From: an uncultured Lachnospiraceae bacterium
GTDB taxonomy: Bacteria > Bacillota > Clostridia > Lachnospirales > Lachnospiraceae
Length of the DNA stretch: 5,801 nt
NCBI GenBank assembly: GCA_902783445.1
Contig: CACZQX010000231.1
Location: 1-5,801 of the forward strand
Direction of reading: 5' to 3'
Of the stretch, positions 1 to 5,780 are shown in pieces (within the stretch, counting starts at the first letter, position 1; every line of letters starts with the position of its first letter). Made by a program: the position numbers and the translations under genes. The notes under the pieces were generated by a model, which saw only the letters and a list, made by a program, of their open reading frames with translations, did not search any database and had not been told where the DNA came from.

Positions 1-1299
1 CTTCCTACGGTTGCAAGCCAATTAATCATTGTTATTTATAATATTGTGGATACTTGGTTCATCGGAAGAACCAACAATCCTTATATGATAGCGGCATCGT
101 CATTGGCACTGACGCTTTTTTTGCTGTCTGCGTCCTTTGCCAATATTTTCGGTGTGGGCGGCGGCAGCCTTATGGTGCGACTTCTTGGCGAAAAGAAAGT
201 GGAGGAGGCAAGAAAAGTAGCCTCTTACAGTGTCGCATTTTCTTTTATTGTGGCAGCAATTCTTTCTATTGTTGTTCTTATATTCATGGATCCGATTCTC
301 AAGTTTTTGGGCGCCAGCGACAATACCCTCGATTACAGCAAACAGTATATTATTTTTACCACGGTGCTTGGAGCCATTCCTACGGTTCTTTCCATGAGTA
401 TGCCACAGCTTCTTCGTAATGCGGGATATTCAAAAGAAGCGGGTATCGGTATTGCTCTCGGCAGTATTTTGAATATTGCTCTCGATCCCCTTTTTATGTT
501 TGTGATTTTGCCAAAGGGATATGAGGTAATGGGTGCTGCTCTTGCGACACTTATAGCCAACGTGGTTTCTTTTATTTACTTTATTGTCGTATTCAGGAAA
601 GTTAGGGAGAAAACGGTTCTTGTAATTCCCAAAAAGGTCGAAAGAATTGGGAAAAGCAATCTCAAATCTTTATATTCCGTTGGAATTCCCGTGGCAATCA
701 GCATTTTCCTTTTCGACCTTGTAACCATTGTATTAAATAAAATAACGGCTTTGTTTTACGGTGATATAGCTCTTGCGGCTATGGGAATAGTTCTTAAAAT
801 GGAGCGTTTGCCCATTAATATCGGTATAGGCGTCTGCCTGGCCATGGTGCCTTTGGTTGCTTATAATTACGGCTCAAAAAACTATGAGCGTATGAGCAAA
901 TTCTTATCCCTTTCCCGTATGGTTATTATCATTTTTTCCCTTGCTTGCGTGGCGGTATTTTGGATATTTGCCGAGCCTATAAGCGCCGCTTTTATTGATG
1001 ATGCGGAAACGGTAACCATTGCCGCGTTTTTCTTAAGAGGAAGAAGCTTTGCCCTACCGTTTATGATGATCGGTTATCATCTTATTAATTTTGCAAATGC
1101 CACCAACAGAGGTAAAGTATCATTATTTATGGCGGTTTTTAGGCATTTGATGCTTATTATTCCGATTGTGCTTTTGATGAATCATTTATTTGGAATTATT
1201 GGTCTTGCTTATGCGCAATTTGTATCTGACTTTATAGGAGCAATGGTGTCGATTATTGTATTTGTATGGTTAAAAAAATCAATCATGAGGGAGAGTTAA
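1..1299 (+). CDS. MATE-family multidrug/metabolite efflux transporter, 5'-truncated by the window edge
   Basis: Integral membrane antiporter of the MATE family, which exports drugs or metabolites in exchange for Na+ or H+. The reading frame is open from base 1. The first visible residues, LPTVASQLIIVIYNIVDTWF, match the conserved first helix of MATE proteins, so the true start lies upstream. The GTG at 46 encodes the conserved Val of YNIVDTWF and is not a start. There are 432 visible residues against about 450 for the family, so only some 15-30 are missing. The loop GVGGGSLMVRLLGEKK (visible residues about 51-66) is typical of MepA-like MATE proteins. Many hydrophobic helices follow, in two halves separated by a charged loop (RKVREKTVLVIPKKVERIGK, about residues 199-218). 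It stops at TAA 1297-1299, one base before the next gene's ATG. Substrate cannot be told. Family assignment is secure. Confidence 0.93.
   Translation, partial: LPTVASQLIIVIYNIVDTWFIGRTNNPYMIAASSLALTLFLLSASFANIFGVGGGSLMVRLLGEKKVEEARKVASYSVAFSFIVAAILSIVVLIFMDPILKFLGASDNTLDYSKQYIIFTTVLGAIPTVLSMSMPQLLRNAGYSKEAGIGIALGSILNIALDPLFMFVILPKGYEVMGAALATLIANVVSFIYFIVVFRKVREKTVLVIPKKVERIGKSNLKSLYSVGIPVAISIFLFDLVTIVLNKITALFYGDIALAAMGIVLKMERLPINIGIGVCLAMVPLVAYNYGSKNYERMSKFLSLSRMVIIIFSLACVAVFWIFAEPISAAFIDDAETVTIAAFFLRGRSFALPFMMIGYHLINFANATNRGKVSLFMAVFRHLMLIIPIVLLMNHLFGIIGLAYAQFVSDFIGAMVSIIVFVWLKKSIMRES
1288..1293 (+). promoter_or_regulatory. Ribosome binding site of the protease gene, inside the MATE coding end
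   Basis: AGGGAG lies 7 bases before the ATG at 1301 and forms part of the final Arg-Glu-Ser codons of the MATE gene. With a one-base gap between stop and start and no room for a promoter, this suggests that the protease is co-transcribed with the transporter and may be translationally coupled to it. Confidence 0.75.
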
Positions 1300-1300
1300 A

Positions 1301-2896
1301 ATGATAAAGAAAAAAGATTTATATAAAGCAGTTAGGGCTGTGGGGCTTGTGGCAGCAATTGCGGCCTTAAGCCTTTTTACACCAAATACAAACAATAGGC
1401 TGCAAGCAGCGGATTTGCCCGCAAAGTACGATCCTCGTCCCGAAGGCACATCACAAATCAGAAACCAGTATTGGGGCACTTGTTGGGCACAGTCCGGGAT
1501 TTCAAGTTTTGAAAGTTACTTTATTAACAGCGGTCAAACGGATAACAGCATTCAGCTTTCCGTTGAAGATGTGCTTTGGCATTCGAGAGAAGGTTGGAAT
1601 TTAAGAAGAAGGTCTGACGGCGGCTATGCCGCAATGACAACGGGTTATATTATGACTCATGGCGCAAGACTTGAAAAATACATTCCGTATTTCGGAGAGC
1701 CTTCCGATCCTGCCGATCCCATAAACGATTTTTATGGTGAAGGTGAAAATCTTGAGCCTGTTAATTATAATACCGCTCCTTACGTTTATGAGGCAACGGA
1801 TGTTATATTTGCCCACAATTTGACAAGGGATGAAGTTAAAAGCCTGATTTACGAATACGGTCAGCTTACAACTACTTACGCGGATGGTGATGGCAATGTG
1901 GGCAGAGCACCTTACTTTAATGAGGAAACCGGAGCCTACTATATGCCTGAGGGCCTTTCAAGCGGCGCCAACCATGCAATTTCTATTATTGGCTGGGATG
2001 ACAATTATTCCAAAACAAATTTCAATAATCTGAATCAGCCTGCAAATGACGGCGCTTGGCTTATTAAAAACAGCTATGGCACAGACTTTGGTCAGGATGG
2101 CTTTATTTGGATTTCTTATGAAGATGCGTGGCTTTTGAAAATGGAAGAAGGGGATACGCTTTCATTTAATTATACGATTGCCGCTGCGAGACCAACCACA
2201 GACAGAAAGGCTTATTTAACGGACCAATTCGGAGCTATAAGCAAGTATGTTGCAGAGGGAGAAACGAGTGCAACATTCGCGAACATATATGATTTCGGTG
2301 CGGATGAAAAAATAAGCGAGTTGGCAATAACCACATGGTCAAAAGGATGCGATTATGATCTTTATTATGCTCCTGTTAAGGATGATGTTATAAATCCAGA
2401 TAGCGATACATGGATACTTTTAAGTCAGGGTACAATTACTTATAACGGTTACATGACTGTAGATTCAATGTCAGATGAAAAAGTTCCTGAAGGAAAGGGC
2501 GCTATTGTTTTAACAATAACGGGAAATAATCCTTGTATATCTACGGACGAATCTTTGATGGAATATGGTCAACCTTTATTTAATGCAATAAAAGATCAAA
2601 AGTCTGCTTGGATTCTGAAAAACGGGGCTTTTGAAGAGTTGGAAGTAGCAATGAAAACCGATACGGGATTTGAATACACGGAAAAACCTGATTTATGCAT
2701 AAGAGCATACACATTGCCGTATGAAGAAGTTTTGCCTGTTGATGACAATACAAGTCAGGACAGCGGACAGACAAACAATACACCAAGTACGGGAGATTAT
2801 GGCATGTCGACAGCAGTGATGTTGACAGTATTTGCCGCTTCGGCAGGATTGGGATTGGTAGTAGTTTTAAAATACAAATCAGCAAAATGCAATTAA
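1301..2896 (+). CDS. Secreted C1-family (papain-like) cysteine protease with lectin-like C-terminal region and sortase-type anchor
   Basis: Extracellular cysteine protease of 531 aa. Residues 1-36 form a signal peptide (MIKKK n-region, hydrophobic 13-26, likely cleavage near LQA-A). The mature chain starts directly with LPAKYDPR, so there is no propeptide of the papain type. Catalytic residues are visible: Gln56 (oxyanion hole) and Cys61 in NQYWGTCWAQS, His225 in ANHAISIIGWDDNY, and Asn257 in WLIKNSYGTDFGQDGF. Residues about 300-470 (AYLTDQFGAISKYV, TTWSKGCDYDLYYAPV, LCIRAY) resemble the lectin-like beta domain that follows many clostridial C1 proteases. An Asp/Ser/Asn/Thr-rich linker (480-493) leads to TPSTGD (494-499), a hydrophobic stretch (505-523) and KYK, a PxTG-type sorting signal. 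Odd points: Gln-Cys spacing is one residue shorter than in papain, and Gln64 replaces the usual aromatic after CWA. Function in peptide supply or host-surface proteolysis is inference. Confidence 0.9.
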   Translation: MIKKKDLYKAVRAVGLVAAIAALSLFTPNTNNRLQAADLPAKYDPRPEGTSQIRNQYWGTCWAQSGISSFESYFINSGQTDNSIQLSVEDVLWHSREGWNLRRRSDGGYAAMTTGYIMTHGARLEKYIPYFGEPSDPADPINDFYGEGENLEPVNYNTAPYVYEATDVIFAHNLTRDEVKSLIYEYGQLTTTYADGDGNVGRAPYFNEETGAYYMPEGLSSGANHAISIIGWDDNYSKTNFNNLNQPANDGAWLIKNSYGTDFGQDGFIWISYEDAWLLKMEEGDTLSFNYTIAAARPTTDRKAYLTDQFGAISKYVAEGETSATFANIYDFGADEKISELAITTWSKGCDYDLYYAPVKDDVINPDSDTWILLSQGTITYNGYMTVDSMSDEKVPEGKGAIVLTITGNNPCISTDESLMEYGQPLFNAIKDQKSAWILKNGAFEELEVAMKTDTGFEYTEKPDLCIRAYTLPYEEVLPVDDNTSQDSGQTNNTPSTGDYGMSTAVMLTVFAASAGLGLVVVLKYKSAKCN

Positions 2897-2920
2897 ATCG
2901 GTTTAATAGCAAATCGTGAC

Positions 2921-2948
2921 TTGACATGACTATCATTTAATGTAAAAT
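2921..2948 (+). promoter_or_regulatory. Sigma-A-type promoter of the ABC-F gene
   Basis: A perfect -35 box TTGACA (2921-2926) is followed after 16 bases by TAAAAT (2943-2948). Transcription would begin near 2955 and give a leader of about 45 bases before the ATG at 2999. The boxes are overlapped by two inverted repeats. Assigned by consensus only. Confidence 0.7.
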
Positions 2949-2972
2949 AAGACATTGGATGTATAGTCATGT
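2924..2972. repeat. Inverted repeat A across the ABC-F promoter
   Basis: ACATGACTAT (2924-2933) is the exact reverse complement of ATAGTCATGT (2963-2972), with 29 bases between. The left arm overlaps the end of the -35 box and the right arm lies just past the likely transcription start. The right arm runs into five T (2972-2976). It could be an operator, or a weak terminator for read-through transcripts coming from the protease gene. Confidence 0.6.
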
Positions 2973-2984
2973 TTTTACATTAGA
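2936..2984. repeat. Inverted repeat B, interleaved with repeat A
   Basis: TTTAATGTAAAA (2936-2947) pairs with TTTTACATTAGA (2973-2984), 12 positions with one T-G wobble. The left arm covers most of the -10 box and the right arm ends beside the ribosome binding site (AAAGAGG, 2984-2990). Its arms alternate with those of repeat A in the order A, B, A', B'. AT-rich sequence makes chance pairing more likely here than for repeat A. Confidence 0.5.
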
Positions 2985-2998
2985 AAGAGGTTATTTTA

Positions 2999-4627
2999 AT
3001 GATTAGTGCTAACAATGTAACTTTGCGTCTCGGAAAGCGCGCGCTTTTTGAAGATGTTAATATTAAATTTACGGAAGGAAACTGCTACGGCCTTATCGGT
3101 GCAAACGGTGCCGGAAAATCTACATTCCTTAAGATTTTAACGGGCCAGCTTGAGCCGTCAAAAGGTGATGTTACAATCACTCCGGGTCAGCGTCTTTCTT
3201 TCCTTGAACAGGACCACTTCAAATACGATGAATATCCTGTACTTGATACGGTTATCATGGGTAATCGTCGTCTTTACGACATTATGAAAGAAAAGGATGC
3301 CATTTACGCAAAAGAAGATTTTACCGACGAAGATGGTGTTAAGGCTGCCGAACTTGAAGGTGAATTTGCGGCAATGGACGGTTGGAATGCCGAAAGTGAT
3401 GCAGCAATGCTTCTTAACGGTCTCGGCGTTGAAACAGACCTTCATTACGCACAGATGGCGGATTTGGACGGTAACTTAAAAGTCAAAGTCTTGCTTGCCC
3501 AGGCTCTTTTCGGTAATCCTGATATCTTGCTTTTGGATGAGCCTACCAACCACTTGGACTTGGATGCTATTGCTTGGCTTGAAGAGTTCCTTATTAACTT
3601 TGAAAATACGGTAATCGTTGTCAGCCATGACCGTTACTTCTTAAATAAAGTCTGCACACAGATTGCGGATATCGATTATGCTAAAATCCAGCTTTACGCA
3701 GGTAACTACGACTTCTGGTACGAATCAAGCCAGTTGATTTTAAAACAGCGTAAAGAGGCCAATAAAAAGAAAGAAGAGCAGATTAAAGAATTGCAGGAAT
3801 TCATCCAGCGTTTCTCTGCAAATGCTTCCAAATCAAAGCAGGCTACGTCACGTAAGCGTGCTCTTGAAAAAATCGAGCTTGACGAGATTAAACCTTCATC
3901 AAGAAAGTACCCTTACATCGACTTCAGACCTAACCGTGAAATCGGTAATGAAGTATTGGAAGTAAGCGGAATTTCAAAGACAATCGACGGCGTTAAAGTC
4001 CTTGATAACATTTCATTTATTTTAAACCGTGAAGATAAAGTTGCTTTTGTTGGTTCTAACGAGCTTGCAAAGACTACACTTTTCAAAATCCTTGCAGGTG
4101 AGATGGAGCCGGACGAAGGTTCTTACAAATGGGGCGTTACCACATCCCAGGCTTATTTCCCTAAGGATCCGGGTGATGAATTTACTCAGGACCTTGCAAT
4201 CGTTGACTGGCTTACACAGTTTTCGGAAGTTAAGGATGCTACTTATGTACGTGGTTTCTTGGGACGTATGCTTTTTGCCGGCGATGACGGTGTTAAGAAG
4301 CTTAAAGTACTTTCCGGTGGTGAAAAAGTTCGTTGTCTTCTTTCAAAGATGATGATAATGGGCTCTAATGTGCTTATACTTGATGAGCCGACCAACCACC
4401 TTGATATGGAATCTATCACAGCTTTGAACAACGGTCTTATTAAATTCCCGGGTGTAATCCTTTTTGCATCCCATGACCACCAGTTTGTTCAGACTACGGC
4501 AAACCGTATTATGGAAATCGTTGATGGTAAGCTCATTGATAAGATGACTACTTACGATGAATATCTTGAGCAGGATACGGATGCGAGAAAACGTACGGTT
4601 TATACTGTTAAAGAAGAGGATAATTAA
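2999..4627 (+). CDS. ybiT: ABC-F family ATPase, YbiT/YkpA subfamily (ribosome-associated)
   Basis: Soluble protein of 542 aa with two ABC ATPase domains and no membrane part. ABC-F proteins of this kind bind the ribosomal E site and act on the P-site tRNA to help translation. Domain 1: Walker A GANGAGKST (34-42), Walker B DILLLDEPTNHLD (175-187), switch SH (209-210). Its signature motif is replaced by MADLDGNLKVKVLLAQAL, as is usual in this subfamily. The charged linker (about 243-310, with RFSANASKSKQATSRKRALE) is the tRNA-contacting arm. Domain 2: Walker A GSNELAKTT (352-360) with Ala in place of the last Gly, signature LSGGEK (438-443), Walker B NVLILDEPTNHLD (457-469), switch SHD (491-493). 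The start has AAAGAGG 8 bases upstream. CGT and C-ending codons are common, unlike the protease gene, suggesting strong expression. The match to YbiT over the linker is close; resistance-type ABC-F is less likely. Confidence 0.93.
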   Translation: MISANNVTLRLGKRALFEDVNIKFTEGNCYGLIGANGAGKSTFLKILTGQLEPSKGDVTITPGQRLSFLEQDHFKYDEYPVLDTVIMGNRRLYDIMKEKDAIYAKEDFTDEDGVKAAELEGEFAAMDGWNAESDAAMLLNGLGVETDLHYAQMADLDGNLKVKVLLAQALFGNPDILLLDEPTNHLDLDAIAWLEEFLINFENTVIVVSHDRYFLNKVCTQIADIDYAKIQLYAGNYDFWYESSQLILKQRKEANKKKEEQIKELQEFIQRFSANASKSKQATSRKRALEKIELDEIKPSSRKYPYIDFRPNREIGNEVLEVSGISKTIDGVKVLDNISFILNREDKVAFVGSNELAKTTLFKILAGEMEPDEGSYKWGVTTSQAYFPKDPGDEFTQDLAIVDWLTQFSEVKDATYVRGFLGRMLFAGDDGVKKLKVLSGGEKVRCLLSKMMIMGSNVLILDEPTNHLDMESITALNNGLIKFPGVILFASHDHQFVQTTANRIMEIVDGKLIDKMTTYDEYLEQDTDARKRTVYTVKEEDN

Positions 4628-4640
4628 TTTTGTTTGCAAT

Positions 4641-4678
4641 GGGGCAATGCTATTCTTGGCGTTGCCCTTTAGTGTATT
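4641..4678 (+). terminator. Rho-independent terminator after the ABC-F gene
   Basis: GGGCAATGC (4642-4650) pairs with GCGTTGCCC (4659-4667), nine pairs including one U-G wobble, with an 8-base loop. It starts 14 bases after the stop codon. The T tract is short and interrupted (TTTAGTGTATT), so termination may be incomplete. Confidence 0.7.
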
Positions 4679-4977
4679 AATAACGGACGACTTCTATTTG
4701 GGTGTGTATGTGTTGGGTAAGGGACGACTTCTCATGAATTGAAAATACATGCAAAAGCGGCACCCACTCCGTCAGTCTAACTGTAGCTGCAACTATAAAT
4801 AGAATACGTCTTTGAGATGGCTCAAAGCCATATTCTATTTAAGTTTCCGCATACAGTGGATACTGACTTCGTTCCTGTGCCTGATTGCTTTTGCCATGTT
4901 ATTTTCAATTGTCGAGAAGTCTGACTGCTTATCAATATAGCGGCACCCAAATAGAAGTCTGACTGTTTATCAATATA
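4675..4977. repeat. Long imperfect palindrome, MITE-like, about 300 bp
   Basis: The gene-free stretch between the ABC-F terminator and the next promoter is filled by one long inverted repeat. Exactly complementary blocks occur in nested order: 4689-4704 with 4944-4959 (16 bp), 4726-4733 with 4914-4921 (8), 4737-4747 with 4900-4910 (11), 4751-4758 with 4887-4894 (8), 4771-4776 with 4862-4867 (6), 4780-4785 with 4852-4857 (6), 4796-4806 with 4831-4841 (11), and 4810-4816 with 4821-4827 (7), closed by the 4-base loop ATGG. The outer ends TTAATAA (4677) and TTATCAA (4967) match 6 of 7 as inverted repeats and are each flanked by TA, which may be a target duplication of the IS630/mariner type. No open frame of a transposase lies inside, so it would be non-autonomous. 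The arms differ by substitutions and small indels, so it is not recent. A structured RNA is the alternative. The palindrome is certain; its mobile nature is inferred. Confidence 0.75.
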
Positions 4978-4990
4978 AGTACATACGAAT
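4915..4990. repeat. Tandem repeat, 38-bp period, in the right arm of the palindrome
   Basis: Two units begin at 4915 and 4953. Their first 25 bases (AGAAGTCTGACTG, then C or T, then TTATCAATATA) differ at one position, and both end in AAT. A third start, AATAGAAG at 4988-4995, sits exactly 38 bases after AATAGAAG at 4950-4957. The left arm of the palindrome shows the mirrored version: GGACGACTTCT at 4685-4695 and at 4722-4732, period 37. Confidence 0.8.
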
Positions 4991-5041
4991 AGAAGCTTGG
5001 AGACATGGAAACATTTTTTAATACAAATAATAAAAAAGTTG

Positions 5042-5070
5042 TTTACAAAACAGAGTAATTGTACTATACT
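5042..5070 (+). promoter_or_regulatory. Sigma-A-type promoter of the ECF S-component gene
   Basis: TTTACA (5042-5047) and TATACT (5065-5070) are separated by 17 bases, and an A/T-rich stretch (5012-5040) lies just upstream like an UP element. Transcription would start near 5077. The leader of about 60 bases has only a 5-bp hairpin (CCTAT 5079-5083 with ATAGG 5091-5095) and no recognisable riboswitch. Confidence 0.75.
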
Positions 5071-5135
5071 TTTTAAAACCTATTAAAAAGATAGGAATTA
5101 GTTTGTTGATTATATTAGTAAAGGATGTGGTGGGA

Positions 5136-5681
5136 ATGATGACTAATGTTGTTGATTCGAAAGTTAATAAGAAAAAAGCGATTGGGGCGAAGACTATTTG
5201 TTTTACTGCCGTTATGATGGCATTGACCTTGGTTTTCACCGCAGTTATAGAGATTCCGATTCCTCTGGGATATGCTAATCTCGGAAGCACTATGATTTTG
5301 CTTGGAGCATTTTTACTTGGATGGGGACCGGGCCTTATATCCGGGGCTTTGGCGCCGGCTTTGGCGGATTTTCTTTTGGGCTATCCGTTTTGGTGCCTAC
5401 CGACAATAATTGTTAAGGGCGGCATGGTTGTTTTCTATCTGCTTATTGCCAAGAAAGGCGCTAAGTTTGGCGTAAAGCTTGTAGTGGGAACAATTGTTGC
5501 AAATATATGGGCGGCTTTTGGATATACGGTCTTTGGAGCAATTATTTACGGCAGTGTGGCTGCGGGACTTGCAAGCACTCCGGGGCTTTTGATTGAGTCG
5601 GCTATAAATGCCGTGTTGTTTATTGTTTTGGCCAAACTTATATCTTCAACGAAAGCTTTCAATAAAGCAGGAATATTTTAA
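5136..5681 (+). CDS. ECF-transporter substrate-binding (S) component, vitamin-type
   Basis: Integral membrane protein of 181 aa with about six hydrophobic helices (roughly 18-38, 50-62, 63-80, 88-105, 113-140, 148-169). S components capture a vitamin or its precursor and dock on a shared energising module made of two ATPases and a T protein. The stretch GYANLGSTMILLGAFLLGWG, followed by GLISGALAPALADFLLGYPF and TIIVKGG, fits the ECF S-component family that includes HmpT- and pyridoxine-type members. The exact substrate cannot be read. No ATPase or T gene is next to it, so it is a stand-alone (group II) S gene. Start: ATG 5136 has AAAGGA (5120-5125) upstream; ATG 5139 is equally possible. A TTG at 5103 preceded by AGGA (5093-5096) would add 11 residues and is less likely. 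It has its own promoter and terminator. Confidence 0.85.
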   Translation: MMTNVVDSKVNKKKAIGAKTICFTAVMMALTLVFTAVIEIPIPLGYANLGSTMILLGAFLLGWGPGLISGALAPALADFLLGYPFWCLPTIIVKGGMVVFYLLIAKKGAKFGVKLVVGTIVANIWAAFGYTVFGAIIYGSVAAGLASTPGLLIESAINAVLFIVLAKLISSTKAFNKAGIF

Positions 5682-5684
5682 ACT

Positions 5685-5718
5685 TAAGCGCCCGAGTAAA
5701 AACTTGGGCGCTTGTTTG
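5685..5718 (+). terminator. Strong Rho-independent terminator after the S-component gene
   Basis: AAGCGCCCGAG (5686-5696) pairs with CTTGGGCGCTT (5703-5713), eleven pairs with one G-U wobble; an extra T-A pair (5697-5702) leaves an AAAA loop. A T-rich tail (TGTTTGTGT) follows. The stem begins four bases after the stop codon. Confidence 0.88.
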
Positions 5719-5733
5719 TGTACACGACGAGGA

Positions 5734-5762
5734 AAATGCAGAAAGCTTGCTTTCGCGCATTT
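5734..5762. repeat. Small palindrome near the right edge
   Basis: AAATGC (5734-5739) pairs with GCATTT (5757-5762), and GAAAG (5741-5745) with CTTTC (5750-5754) around the loop CTTG. It has no T tract on either strand, so it is not an ordinary terminator. No gene can be supported between 5719 and 5801. Confidence 0.6.
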
Positions 5763-5780
5763 GACGACCGTGATACAATC

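Noticed and set aside
46..1299. MATE gene starting at the GTG at 46
   Set aside because: The frame is open to base 1 and the residues before it match the conserved first helix, so the gene is cut by the window edge.
2959..3006. A 15-codon upstream ORF (ATG 2959 to TAG 3004-3006) overlapping the ABC-F start, as in attenuation leaders
   Set aside because: It has no ribosome binding site and would begin only a few bases after the predicted transcription start; no evidence beyond an open frame.
4557..4742. Small + strand ORF of 61 codons across the ABC-F end and terminator
   Set aside because: It overlaps the ABC-F gene in another frame, runs through the terminator stem and has no binding site.
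4915..4995. CRISPR-like array from the 38-bp spaced repeats
   Set aside because: Only two good units, the gap between the conserved parts is 13 bases, and the units are explained by the palindrome; no cas genes.
5001..5020. Hairpin ATG-GAAA-CAT followed by six T as a terminator
   Set aside because: The stem is only three base pairs; the A/T-rich stretch is better read as upstream promoter sequence.
5077..5135. Riboswitch (TPP, FMN or preQ1) ahead of the ECF S component
   Set aside because: The leader is only about 60 bases and none of the conserved motifs, such as CTGAGA of TPP or the A-rich preQ1 tail, can be found.
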